Shown: positions 1 through 7,544, numbered from the stretch's first letter. The stretch is DNA of 18,037 bases from JBBQHX01 sp038324385 (GCA_038324385.1 JBBQHX010000049.1:1-18037); one strand, 5' to 3'. Numbers and translations are program-made. The notes: generated by a model not told the origin, from the sequence alone.

Positions 1-495
1 AAGGGCGTGGGGGAGCCGCCCACGATCTCGTCGACCCCCGCCGTCGTCGCCGCCGTCCGCGCCGCCAGCCCCCGGCGCACTGCGGGCACGCTCCGGCGCA
101 CGGTTGCGGCTCGGGGCCGGTGCTTCGTCGTAGCCGCCACCGCCGCCCGTCTTGCCGGACAGCATGATCAGCTCGCGCACGTTGATCTCAGTCGAATAGC
201 GGGTCTGGTTCTCCTTGTCCTGCCACTGGCGGTACTCGATGCGCCCCTCGACGAACAGCTTGTCGCCCTTCTTGACGTAGCGCTCGACGATGTCGGCGAG
301 CTGCGACGCCTTGCTGTTCCACACGACGCACCGGTGCCACTCGGTCTTCTCCTGCTTGTCGCCACTCTGCCCCGTCCAGGTACGGCTGGTGGCCAGGGAG
401 AACGTGGCTACGCGCCCACCACCGGGCGTGGATCGGATCTCGGGGTCGTTCCCCAGATTTCCAATCAGGGTCACCTTATTCAAGCTGCGGCTCAC
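1..495 (-). CDS. ssb: Single-stranded DNA-binding protein SSB, 3' end outside window
   Basis: SSB coats single-stranded DNA in replication, recombination and repair, and recruits partner enzymes through its C-terminal tip. About 165 codons are visible. The N-terminal OB fold begins MSRSLNKVTLIGNLGNDPEI and continues through family hallmarks such as TEWHRCVVWN, VKKGDKLFVEGRIEYRQWQD and STEINVRELIML, ending near residue 110. A Gly-rich, then Arg/Ala/Pro-rich linker follows and runs off the left edge without a stop. The acidic ...DDDLPF-type tip is therefore not seen. The start is GTG at 495-493, with a perfect AGGAGG (plus-strand cctcct, 501-506) 5 nt upstream. It lies 99 nt downstream of rimI, so it may have its own promoter or be the last gene of the uvrB chain. 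The family call is secure; the total length is unknown. Confidence 0.95.
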   Translation of the reverse strand, partial: MSRSLNKVTLIGNLGNDPEIRSTPGGGRVATFSLATSRTWTGQSGDKQEKTEWHRCVVWNSKASQLADIVERYVKKGDKLFVEGRIEYRQWQDKENQTRYSTEINVRELIMLSGKTGGGGGYDEAPAPSRNRAPERARSAPGAGGADGGDDGGGRRDRGRLPHAL

Positions 496-560
496 GGTCT
501 CCTCCTGTGGGAGATGCTGGATGACTGCTCGGTCGTGAACGTAACACCACCGGCCCTGGC

Positions 561-585
561 CCCGTGCGCCAATCGAGCGCACCGG
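561..585 (-). terminator. Possible weak terminator hairpin between rimI and ssb
   Basis: A 6-bp stem GTGCGC/GCGCAC (564-569 with 577-582) has a 7-nt loop. Two further G:C pairs lie beyond a single mismatch. It begins about 10 nt after the rimI stop. No U-tract follows on the minus strand, so it could be only an mRNA-processing or pausing hairpin. The rest of the 99-bp gap shows no convincing promoter. Confidence 0.3.
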
Positions 586-594
586 ACATACAAG

Positions 595-1140
595 CTACGC
601 GTCGCCTCCGACAGCCTCGCGCGGACCCGGCCGCCGGAACACGAGCGCATCCTCCACCGGACTACGATAATACCGGGATCGCCGCCCCACCTGAACGAAG
701 CCACGCCGCTCGTACAGCCGGAGCGCGGGGAGATTCGAGGCGCGAACCTCCAGAAAAACCTGCGCGACCCCCGACCCGTCGAGGTCGGCGAGGACGGCAT
801 CGAGCAGTCGCGCGCCGGATCCGCGCCCCCGCTGATCGGCCCGCACGGCGATGTTGGCGATCTCGGCCTCGTCGGCCGCCCGCAACGCGATCACGAACCC
901 GTCGATCTCAGCCGGCGTCGCCCGCTGGCCGGCCTGGTCGTCGCCACCGGACTCCAGCACGGCGAACCAGGCCGCCTCGCTCCGCAACAGGTCCGTGAAC
1001 GAGCGCAATGACCATGGGTCCGAGAACGCTGCCCGTTCCATGGCAACGATGGCCGGCAGGTCACGCGGTTCGGCCGGACGCACCCGCCCGCCGCCTGCCG
1101 CCGGCCCAGCGCCCAACGCGCTCACCTTGGAAGACACCAC
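595..1140 (-). CDS. rimI: Ribosomal protein S18-alanine N-acetyltransferase (GNAT family)
   Basis: RimI uses acetyl-CoA to acetylate the N-terminal alanine of ribosomal protein S18 in the cytoplasm. The 181-residue product shows a GNAT fold. The acetyl-CoA-binding loop QRGRGSGARLL lies at residues 103-113. The RimI signature EVRASNLPALRLYERRGF lies at about 131-148 and includes the expected catalytic Tyr143. An extra Gly/Asp/Gln-rich stretch sits at about 64-78. The chosen GTG start (1140) is 1 nt after the tsaB stop. However, the first ~19 residues are Gly/Ala-rich and unlike the family. An in-frame GTG at 1083 would give a 162-residue protein beginning MRPAEPRDLPAI, as RimI proteins usually do. 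The tsaE-tsaB-rimI order is a common bacterial arrangement and supports the RimI call over another GNAT. Confidence 0.88.
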   Translation of the reverse strand: MVSSKVSALGAGPAAGGGRVRPAEPRDLPAIVAMERAAFSDPWSLRSFTDLLRSEAAWFAVLESGGDDQAGQRATPAEIDGFVIALRAADEAEIANIAVRADQRGRGSGARLLDAVLADLDGSGVAQVFLEVRASNLPALRLYERRGFVQVGRRSRYYRSPVEDALVFRRPGPREAVGGDA

Positions 1141-1141
1141 G

Positions 1142-1825
1142 CTACGACCGCGGAAGCGGCCGTCCGTGCGCGATCTCCCACTTCACCTGGGCCTCGGCCA
1201 GGCGGCCGTACGTCGGCTCCCACCCCGCCACCGACACCGGCCCAACGACCCCGTCGCCCACCAGCACCACCGCCCCCGCATCAGGCCAGAGATCGTCCTC
1301 GCCTGGCGCGACGATGCGAGCGCCCTCGGCGGCCGCCAGGGGTGCCAAGGCATCACTCGCCAGCATCGCCGGCGATTCCCGCTGCGCCACCGTCCCCGCC
1401 GCGTCACACTCGGCGAGCAGAACGAAGCGATCCTCGCGCATGGCGTCTGCAGTGGCGAGGTACCGACCGCTCCCGTGGCGCGCCGCCGCCGTCGCCGCGA
1501 GCAGGAGCAGCGACGGGACGGCATACAGCGGACGCGACGTCCCGTACGCGATCCCCTTGGCGATCCCCCCGCCGATGCGGAGCCCCGTGAAGCTTCCCGG
1601 CCCCGAACCGCACACGACGCCGCCCAACTCCCCCGGAACGAGGCCAGCCGACGCCAGCACATCGGCCACCGCGGGCATCAGTCGCTCCACCTCACGCGCG
1701 CGCAACGCCACGCTCCGCGATTCGAGCACCCGCCCGCCAGCTACCAGCGCCACGCTCCCGCGCGCCGTCGACGACTCGATCACCAGCCAGGGTGCAGCGC
1801 TCTGCAACAGGAGGGGATTCGTCAT
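1142..1825 (-). CDS. tsaB: tRNA t6A biosynthesis protein TsaB
   Basis: TsaB is the scaffolding partner of TsaD and TsaE. Together they transfer threonylcarbamoyl to A37 of ANN-decoding tRNAs, giving t6A. The 227-residue length is typical. The N-terminal ASKHA-like strand reads WLVIESSTARGSVAL (13-27), where many homologues have AIDTS. The family hallmark GPGSFTGLRIG lies at 75-85. The C-terminal EPTYGRLAEAQVKWE matches the usual P-x-Y-x-R end. At the position of the frequent HSERL motif it reads REVERLMP, lacking His. This fits TsaB being the non-catalytic paralogue of TsaD. The ATG overlaps the tsaE stop by 4 nt (ATGA), implying translational coupling. tsaD and tsaC are not in this window. 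Confidence 0.94.
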   Translation of the reverse strand: MTNPLLLQSAAPWLVIESSTARGSVALVAGGRVLESRSVALRAREVERLMPAVADVLASAGLVPGELGGVVCGSGPGSFTGLRIGGGIAKGIAYGTSRPLYAVPSLLLLAATAAARHGSGRYLATADAMREDRFVLLAECDAAGTVAQRESPAMLASDALAPLAAAEGARIVAPGEDDLWPDAGAVVLVGDGVVGPVSVAGWEPTYGRLAEAQVKWEIAHGRPLPRS

Positions 1826-2280
1826 CCGGCCAGCAGCACGCGGCGGCCGTCGTCGTCAGGCAGGTGCTCCAGATCGATCGGCACGTGGCCCGGCGGGAGG
1901 CGGTCGCCAGCACGCTCCGGCCACTCCACGAGCACCAGCGCGTCGTCGCGGACGATCTCGTCCCACCCGATGCTATCGAGATCCCCCGGGCGGTCGAGGC
2001 GGTAGAGATCCAGATGCCGCACGGGTCCGCGCGGGGAGTCGTACTCGTGCACCAGGGCGAAGGTCGGGCTGGTCACCGGCTGCTCCACGCCATAGCCAGC
2101 GCAGATCGCCTGCACGAGCGTGGTCTTGCCCGCGCCCAGGTCGCCGGCGATCGTGACCACCAGTGGTGCCCGCGCCGCGCGCCCGAACCGCATCCCCCAC
2201 TCGCGCAATTCGCCCTCCGTGACGGGGAGCCGCCCCGCCGCCGCACGGGGCGGTACGATCGGCCCGTGATGATCGGTCAT
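1822..2280 (-). CDS. tsaE: tRNA t6A biosynthesis ATPase TsaE
   Basis: TsaE is the P-loop ATPase that drives turnover of the TsaBD complex in t6A synthesis. The 152-residue protein has a Walker A GDLGAGKT at 46-53. The family-specific VTSPTF (69-74), HLDLYRL (89-95) and LVEWPER (117-123) all follow in the normal order. A short His/Pro-rich N-terminal extension (about 1-18) precedes the conserved core. The ATG at 2280 overlaps the uvrB stop by 4 nt, and the gene's stop overlaps the tsaB start by 4 nt. It should therefore be translated from a uvrB-tsaE-tsaB-rimI message. The call is unambiguous. Confidence 0.96.
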   Translation of the reverse strand: MTDHHGPIVPPRAAAGRLPVTEGELREWGMRFGRAARAPLVVTIAGDLGAGKTTLVQAICAGYGVEQPVTSPTFALVHEYDSPRGPVRHLDLYRLDRPGDLDSIGWDEIVRDDALVLVEWPERAGDRLPPGHVPIDLEHLPDDDGRRVLLAG

Positions 2281-4355
2281 CGTGAGGCACCCAGATCGGC
2301 AGCCACCGAGCCGGGCCGCTTCACCGCCCCGCCGTCGAGCTTCGCGCGCAGTTCGAACACCTCGTCGCGCAGCCGCGCCGCCGTCTCGAAGTCGAGCGCC
2401 ACGGCCGCCGCACGCATGTCGGTCTCCAGCTGGGCGACGAGCGCGGCGATGTCTTCCGTCGAATAGGCCGGCCCGCGCTCGGCGACCGCCTTCTGGCCCT
2501 TCCGGCCGCGTCCCTTCGGCTCGGCCGCCTCCCGGTCGACCCGCGCGTCGGCGACGCGCGTGATGAAGCGCACCTCCTCGGTGCTCTTCTGCACGCTCTG
2601 CGGCGTGATCCCGTGCGCCTCGTTATGCGCGGCCTGGATCTCGCGGCGGCGCGCCGTTTCTTCCATCGCCCGCGCCATCGAGCCCGTGATGCGATCGGCA
2701 TAGAAGATCGCGCGGCCGTTCACGTGCCGCGCCGCACGCCCGACGGTCTGGATCAGCGATCGATCCGATCGCAGGAATCCTTCCTGATCGGCATCGAGGA
2801 TCGCCACCAGCGAGACCTCGGGCATGTCGAGCCCCTCACGCAGCAGGTTGATGCCGATCAGCACGTCGAACTCGCCGAGCCGCAGCCCGCGCACGATCTC
2901 CATCCGCTCGATCGCGTCGATGTCGGAATGCATGTAGCGCACGCGCACGCCCACCTGCTGGAGATAGTCCGTGAGATCCTCCGACATTCGCTTGGTCAAT
3001 GTGGTGACCAGCACGCGTTCCCCCTTCCGCTCGCGAAGCCGGATCTCGTGCAGCAGATCGTCGACCTGCCCGCGCACGGAGCGCACCTCGATCTCGGGAT
3101 CGAGCAATCCCGTCGGGCGGATGACCTGCTCGACCACCACGCCCTCCGACAGCTGCAGCTCCAGCTCGCCCGGCGTCGCCGATACGGCGACCAGCCGCGG
3201 CGCGAGCGAAAGGAACTCGTCGAAGATCAACGGACGGTTGTCGAGCGCGCTGGGGAGTCGGAATCCATAGTCCACCAGCGTGAGCTTGCGCGCACGATCG
3301 CCGTTGTACATCCCGCGAATCTGCGGCAGCGTCACGTGCGACTCGTCGATGAAGACGAGGAAATCTTCCGGGAAGTAGTCGAACAGGCAGGCGGGACGCT
3401 CCCCCGCCTCACGCCCCGACAGGTGCCGTGAGTAGTTCTCGATCCCGGCGCAGGTGCCGATCTCCATCATCATCTCGATGTCGAAGTTCGTCCGCGATTC
3501 GAGCCGCTGCGCTTCGAGCAACCGGTTGTCGGCACGGAGCGATATCAGACGGTCGTGTAGCTCCTCGCGGATCAGCCCGACCGCGCGTTCGAGCTTCGGC
3601 CGCGAGGTGATAAAGTGCTTCGCCGGATAGATCGCCGCACGCGGCATCGTCGAGATCGTGTCGCCCGTGAGCAGATTGATCTTCGAGATGCGCTCGATCT
3701 CGTCACCCCAAAGCTCTATGCGAACGCCCTGCTCCTCGTACGCCGGAAAAATCTCCACCACGTCGCCGCGGACGCGAAACGTGCCGCGCTCGAACGCGAC
3801 GTCGTTGCGCGCGTACTGGATCCGCACGAGTCCGCGGAGGATCTCGTCGCGTGGGACTTTCTGCCCCACCTCGAGGGTGACCATCTGCTTGCGGTACTCG
3901 CGCGGATCGCCGAGTCCGTAGATCGCCGACACGGTCGAGACGATGATCACGTCGTCCCGCTCCATCAGCGACGACGTTGCGCGCAGCCGCAGCCGGTCGA
4001 TGTCCTCGTTGATCGACGCGTCCTTCTCGATGTACGTATCCGACGACGGGACGTACGCTTCCGGCTGATAGTAGTCGTAGTACGAGATGAAGTACTCGAC
4101 CGCATTCTGCGGAAAGAAGCTCTTGAGCTCGCCATAGAGCTGGGCGGCCAGCGTCTTGTTGTGCGAGAGCACGAGTGCCGGCCGCCCGATCTCCCGAATG
4201 GCGTTGGCCATCGTCATCGTCTTGCCCGATCCGGTGACGCCGAGCAGCGTCAGATACCGGTCGCCGCGCCGCAACCCCGCGGTCAGTTCCTTGATCGCGC
4301 GGGGCTGATCACCCGCGGGCGCGAATGGCGCCTGAAGATTGAAGGGGGACGGCAT
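2277..4355 (-). CDS. uvrB: UvrABC nucleotide-excision repair subunit UvrB
   Basis: UvrB is the damage-verifying helicase-like subunit. UvrA loads it at lesions, and it then recruits the UvrC nuclease and UvrD. The 692-residue protein is full length. Walker A GVTGSGKT lies at 39-46. The beta-hairpin that inserts between DNA strands includes SYYDYYQPEAYVP (91-103). The DESH Walker B box lies at 337-340. The C-terminal helicase half contains LLREGLDMPEVSLVAILDAD and QTVGRAAR. A C-terminal UVR motif (ALDFETAARLRDEVFELRAKL region, about 650-670), which contacts UvrC, is preceded by a basic/acidic linker. The ATG at 4355 has no Shine-Dalgarno sequence. Instead, a -10-like element sits 7 nt upstream, suggesting a leaderless mRNA. 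It heads the chain uvrB-tsaE-tsaB-rimI. Confidence 0.98.
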   Translation of the reverse strand: MPSPFNLQAPFAPAGDQPRAIKELTAGLRRGDRYLTLLGVTGSGKTMTMANAIREIGRPALVLSHNKTLAAQLYGELKSFFPQNAVEYFISYYDYYQPEAYVPSSDTYIEKDASINEDIDRLRLRATSSLMERDDVIIVSTVSAIYGLGDPREYRKQMVTLEVGQKVPRDEILRGLVRIQYARNDVAFERGTFRVRGDVVEIFPAYEEQGVRIELWGDEIERISKINLLTGDTISTMPRAAIYPAKHFITSRPKLERAVGLIREELHDRLISLRADNRLLEAQRLESRTNFDIEMMMEIGTCAGIENYSRHLSGREAGERPACLFDYFPEDFLVFIDESHVTLPQIRGMYNGDRARKLTLVDYGFRLPSALDNRPLIFDEFLSLAPRLVAVSATPGELELQLSEGVVVEQVIRPTGLLDPEIEVRSVRGQVDDLLHEIRLRERKGERVLVTTLTKRMSEDLTDYLQQVGVRVRYMHSDIDAIERMEIVRGLRLGEFDVLIGINLLREGLDMPEVSLVAILDADQEGFLRSDRSLIQTVGRAARHVNGRAIFYADRITGSMARAMEETARRREIQAAHNEAHGITPQSVQKSTEEVRFITRVADARVDREAAEPKGRGRKGQKAVAERGPAYSTEDIAALVAQLETDMRAAAVALDFETAARLRDEVFELRAKLDGGAVKRPGSVAADLGASR

Positions 4356-4362
4356 GCCGGGA

Positions 4363-4391
4363 ATATAAGAGGTAGCGTCGGGATATGTTCG
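4363..4391 (-). promoter_or_regulatory. Predicted leaderless promoter of uvrB
   Basis: Reading the minus strand, CGAACA (4391-4386) is followed by 17 nt, then TTATAT (4368-4363), then 7 nt (TCCCGGC), then the uvrB ATG at 4355. This spacing would place the transcription start at or next to the A of the ATG. No purine-rich Shine-Dalgarno sequence exists between the -10 and the ATG. The same layout occurs before bamD. Confidence 0.6.
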
Positions 4392-4400
4392 GGCTCGCTC

Positions 4401-4422
4401 GCGGGCGCGGCCACGCGCCCGC
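4401..4422 (-). terminator. Hairpin terminator after rel
   Basis: A perfect 9-bp inverted repeat GCGGGCGCG/CGCGCCCGC (4401-4409 with 4414-4422) has a 4-nt loop. It starts 8 nt after the rel stop codon. No U-run follows on the minus strand, so termination may be of the GC-hairpin-only type. It ends only 9 nt before the predicted -35 of uvrB. Confidence 0.6.
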
Positions 4423-4430
4423 CGAACGCG

Positions 4431-6614
4431 TTACGACTCGCCCGTCAGATGCTCACGCCGTGCCACGTCGGTGATCCCCTTGACCCGCCGGGCGGACTTC
4501 ATGATCCGGTTCAGGTGGGCGAGGTTCTCGACCTCGACCAGGGCGGCGCCGAGCACCTTCCCGTCGCTCGTCTTGAGCTCCATGCTCTTGATGTCGGTGC
4601 CCGTCCCACTCATTGCCGCGGCGACGTCGGCGTACAGCCCACGCCGGTCGTTGCCTTCGAGCGCGAGCCGCACGATGAACCGCTCCCCCTGCATCTCCTG
4701 CCAGTCGATGTCGAGGCGGCGTTCCGGCTCGTGCGCCAGATAGAGGAGGTTCGGGCAGTCGGCGCGATGGATGCTCACGCCGCGACCGCGCGTCACGTAG
4801 CCCACGACCGGATCGCCCGGCACCGGCTGACAGCACTGGGCGTAGCGCACCATGAGCCCGTCGGCGCCCTGGATCCGGACACCGCGCGATCCGCCGCGCA
4901 TCCGCTCCACCAGTCGCTCGAACGCGCTCGGCTTGGACGGTGGCTCGGGCGCATGCTCGACCTCGGGCTGCAGGAGTTTGAGCACCTGCAGCACGTTGGT
5001 GTCGCCCTGGCCGATCGACGCGATCAGGTGGTGCGTGTCGCTCAGGTTGAGAGACTTGGCGACGGCGTCGAGCGCATCGTCGTCAGGCTTGGCCATCCGG
5101 CGGCGCCGCACCTCGCGCTCGAGGATCTCGCGCCCGACCTTGGCCGAGGTGCGCTGCTCCTCCTGCTTCAGCCACTGACGGATCTTGTGGCGCGCGCGGC
5201 TCGTCCGGACGTGCGCCATCCAGTCGCGGTTAGGCTTCGCGTTCGGAGAGGTCAGCACCTCGATCGTGTCGGAGTTCTTGAGCTCGCGGTGCAGCGGCGC
5301 GATGCGTCCGTTGACCTTCGCGCCCTGACAGTGCGTGCCGATCTCGGTGTGCACCGCATAGGCGAAGTCCAGCGGCGTCGCGCCCCGCGGCAGCTGGATG
5401 ACGTCGCCCGTTGGCGTGAAGACGAAGATCTCGTCCTGGTAGAGATCGAGCTTCAGGAACTCGAGGAACTCGTCCGGCGTCTTGGCGTCGAGCTGCAGTT
5501 CGAGCACCTGGCGGAACCACGCGAGGTGGCGGTCGACCTCGTCCTGCTTCCCCGACGCGCCCTCCTTGTAGCGCCAGTGCGCGGCGATACCCAACTCGGC
5601 CGTCCGATGCATCGCGCGCGTGCGGATCTGGACCTCGAACCGCTGCCGGCCCGGCCCGAACACCGTCGTGTGCAGCGACTGGTAGCCATTGGACTTGGGC
5701 TGTGCGATATAGTCCTTGATGCGCTCCTGCAGCGGCGTCCACCCCTCGTGGATCACGCCGAGCGCGTGGTAACAGTCGGGCACGGAACTAACGAGCACCC
5801 GGATCGCGAGCAGGTCGTAGATGTCCTCATACGGCCGGTCGCGCTTCTTCATCTTCTTGAAGATCGACCAGAGATGCTTGGGGCGGCCGGTGACGTCGAC
5901 GTCGGTGATTCCGGCACGCTTGAGCTCCCGCTCGATCGGGTCGCGGAGCTGCGCGATCAGCCCCTCGCGTTCGCCGCGGCGCTGCACGACGAGCTTGGCG
6001 AGCGTCTTGTAGTCGTCCGGCTCGAGGTGCTTGAAGGCGAGATCCTCGAGCTCCCAGCGCAGCTTCGCCATTCCGAAGCGATGCGCCAGCGGGGCGTAGA
6101 TGTCGCGCGTCTCCTGCGCGATCCGGCGCTTCTTCTCGTCTGGCAGCCAGTCGAGCGTCCGCATGTTGTGCAGACGGTCGGCCAGCTTGATGATGATGAC
6201 GCGGGCGTCCTTGGCGATCGCCAGCAGCAGTTTACGGTAGTTCTCGACCTGCCGGTCCTGGGCCGAGGTCGTCAGCGGCAGGTTACCGATCTTGGTCACG
6301 CCATCGACAATCGACGCGATCTCGCTGCCAAACTCCTGGTCGATATCGTCCAGCGTGGCAGGCGTGTCCTCGACCACGTCGTGCAGGAGCCCGGCCGCGA
6401 CGGTAACCGTGTCGAGCCCGAGCTCGGCCAGGATGCGCGCCACCTCGACGCTGTGCGAGATGTAGTTCTCACCCGACTTCCGCTTCTGCCCCGCGTGCGC
6501 GATCTCGCTGAAGCGATACGCGCGCGCGACGAACTCCGGGTCGAGCCGCTCGTTCACGGGCTCGCCCTCGGAGCTCCAGCCGGGAATCATCTCGCTCAGC
6601 GCCACCGTCGTCAC
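4431..6614 (-). CDS. rel: Bifunctional (p)ppGpp synthetase/hydrolase (RelA/SpoT family)
   Basis: This enzyme makes and degrades the stringent-response alarmones (p)ppGpp. The 727-residue length is typical of long bifunctional Rel proteins. The N-terminal HD hydrolase has His54 and intact HDVVEDT (78-84) plus ADRLHNMRTL (145-154). The synthetase domain follows, with GRPKHLWSIFKKM (243-255), the YQSLHT box (311-316) and EVQIRTRAMH (327-336). Then come a TGS domain (about 393-454), a helical region, a Cys-containing zinc-finger-like domain with CC at 594-595 and HRADCPN at 616-622, and a C-terminal ACT domain (about 646-720). Both catalytic halves look intact, so hydrolase and synthetase activity are expected. 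The start chosen is GTG at 6614, overlapping the radC stop by 4 nt, with GGAGG 10 nt upstream. A longer reading upstream only repeats radC in another frame. Confidence 0.95.
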   Translation of the reverse strand: MTTVALSEMIPGWSSEGEPVNERLDPEFVARAYRFSEIAHAGQKRKSGENYISHSVEVARILAELGLDTVTVAAGLLHDVVEDTPATLDDIDQEFGSEIASIVDGVTKIGNLPLTTSAQDRQVENYRKLLLAIAKDARVIIIKLADRLHNMRTLDWLPDEKKRRIAQETRDIYAPLAHRFGMAKLRWELEDLAFKHLEPDDYKTLAKLVVQRRGEREGLIAQLRDPIERELKRAGITDVDVTGRPKHLWSIFKKMKKRDRPYEDIYDLLAIRVLVSSVPDCYHALGVIHEGWTPLQERIKDYIAQPKSNGYQSLHTTVFGPGRQRFEVQIRTRAMHRTAELGIAAHWRYKEGASGKQDEVDRHLAWFRQVLELQLDAKTPDEFLEFLKLDLYQDEIFVFTPTGDVIQLPRGATPLDFAYAVHTEIGTHCQGAKVNGRIAPLHRELKNSDTIEVLTSPNAKPNRDWMAHVRTSRARHKIRQWLKQEEQRTSAKVGREILEREVRRRRMAKPDDDALDAVAKSLNLSDTHHLIASIGQGDTNVLQVLKLLQPEVEHAPEPPSKPSAFERLVERMRGGSRGVRIQGADGLMVRYAQCCQPVPGDPVVGYVTRGRGVSIHRADCPNLLYLAHEPERRLDIDWQEMQGERFIVRLALEGNDRRGLYADVAAAMSGTGTDIKSMELKTSDGKVLGAALVEVENLAHLNRIMKSARRVKGITDVARREHLTGES

Positions 6615-7324
6615 AACAGACCCGCCTCCGCAAAACTCAGATACCGCCCCCGCCCCACGATCACATGGTCGTGCACCGGAATGTCGAGCAGGCGTCCGGC
6701 CGCCACAAGCTGCGCGGTCACCGCCCGGTCGTCCGCCGACGGGGTGGGATCGCCACTCGGATGGTTGTGAACGAGGATGATCGCCGCCGCGCGTTCGGCG
6801 ATCGCTTCCCGGAACACCTCGCGCGGATGCACGAGCGACGAGTTGAGGATCCCGCGCGTGATCGTCACGTCGCGCTCGAGGCGGTGCTGCGCGTCCAACA
6901 CCGCGACGTGGAACTCCTCGACCGGCATGTCCTCCAATCGCGGCGCGTAGGCGAGGAACACGTCGCGTGGGCATCGCAGCGGCGCCCCGTCCTCCCGGTC
7001 CTCGCCCGCGAGGCGCCGCCCCAGCTCGAGCGCCGCGTGGATCGTGACGGCCCGCGCGAAGCCGACGCCGAGCGTTCCGGTCAGGGAGGCCACCGGCCGT
7101 TGGGCCAGCCGCCGGAGCGAGCCGCCGCAGGTGCCCATCACCGCGGCCGCCACGTCCAGCGTCGTTCGTCCCGCGCTGCCGCTCCCCACGAGAATCGCCA
7201 GAAGCTCGGCCGTACTGAGACTGCCCGCGCCAAGCGCCCGAAGTCGTTCCCTCGGGCGCTCCGAACGCGGTAACTCGTGAATTCTAAGTGCTTTGGTGGA
7301 CGTCCCGCCAGCGGCTTCCGACAT
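6611..7324 (-). CDS. radC: RadC family JAMM-domain protein
   Basis: RadC (UPF0758) proteins were once linked to DNA repair, but their real function is unsettled. The 237-residue protein has a helix-hairpin-helix-like N-terminal half (about 15-110), including ERLRALGAGSLSTAELLAIL. A JAMM/MPN metalloprotease-like domain follows. The metal-site signature is complete: H186, H188, S196 and D199 in HNHPSGDPTPSADD, with a candidate upstream Glu at 136-137. The start is ATG 7324, with GGGAGGG 4 nt upstream. The open frame extends to 7525, but that part is low-complexity Arg/Gly/Ala and covers the secA terminator. An ATG at 7357 is possible but lacks a ribosome-binding site. The stop overlaps the rel start by 4 nt, so the two are probably co-translated. 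Confidence 0.93.
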   Translation of the reverse strand: MSEAAGGTSTKALRIHELPRSERPRERLRALGAGSLSTAELLAILVGSGSAGRTTLDVAAAVMGTCGGSLRRLAQRPVASLTGTLGVGFARAVTIHAALELGRRLAGEDREDGAPLRCPRDVFLAYAPRLEDMPVEEFHVAVLDAQHRLERDVTITRGILNSSLVHPREVFREAIAERAAAIILVHNHPSGDPTPSADDRAVTAQLVAAGRLLDIPVHDHVIVGRGRYLSFAEAGLL

Positions 7325-7348
7325 GCGGCCCTCCCGGATACGGGTGAT

Positions 7349-7366
7349 GCCGGCCATCCGGCCGGC
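7349..7366. repeat. Inverted repeat in the radC leader
   Basis: A perfect 7-bp stem GCCGGCC/GGCCGGC with a 4-nt loop lies 25 nt upstream of the radC ATG, just outside its ribosome-binding site. It could be an operator or a leader-RNA hairpin, or chance in GC-rich DNA. The surrounding 136 bp between the secA terminator and radC is extremely GC-rich, and I see no convincing -10 box in it. Confidence 0.3.
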
Positions 7367-7460
7367 GAGAGTCGCATGATGCGCCGCCGGGCGGGCGCAA
7401 CGGGCACCGTTCCGCCGCCGCCCGGCTCGGCGGCCTCCGCGCCGGCGGCGGCCGCCAGAA

Positions 7461-7499
7461 GACGGGGGCGGGCTCGCTAATCGCGAACCCGCCCCCGTC
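7461..7499 (-). terminator. Strong hairpin terminator after secA
   Basis: A perfect 12-bp stem GACGGGGGCGGG/CCCGCCCCCGTC (7461-7472 with 7488-7499) has a 15-nt loop. It begins 45 nt downstream of the secA stop. On the minus strand the stem is followed by TTCT, a short U-rich start. This is the strongest terminator-like structure in the window and closes the bamD-nadD-secA operon. Confidence 0.8.
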
Positions 7500-7544
7500 G
7501 TATATCCCGAACCGTGCTCGCCCACGCGGGGCGACCAGCGACGG

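Noticed and set aside
3615..6770. 1051-codon open frame on the plus strand
   Set aside because: It lies opposite uvrB and rel, spans their intergenic terminator, and reads as Arg/Val/Leu/His-rich low-complexity with no motifs. Long antisense frames are expected opposite high-GC genes.
6615..6974. N-terminal extension of rel
   Set aside because: It translates the radC coding region out of frame; conserved Rel sequence starts after 6614.
7325..7525. N-terminal extension of radC
   Set aside because: The extra 67 residues are Arg/Gly/Pro-rich, overlap the secA terminator and lack a ribosome-binding site. ATG 7324 has a strong one.
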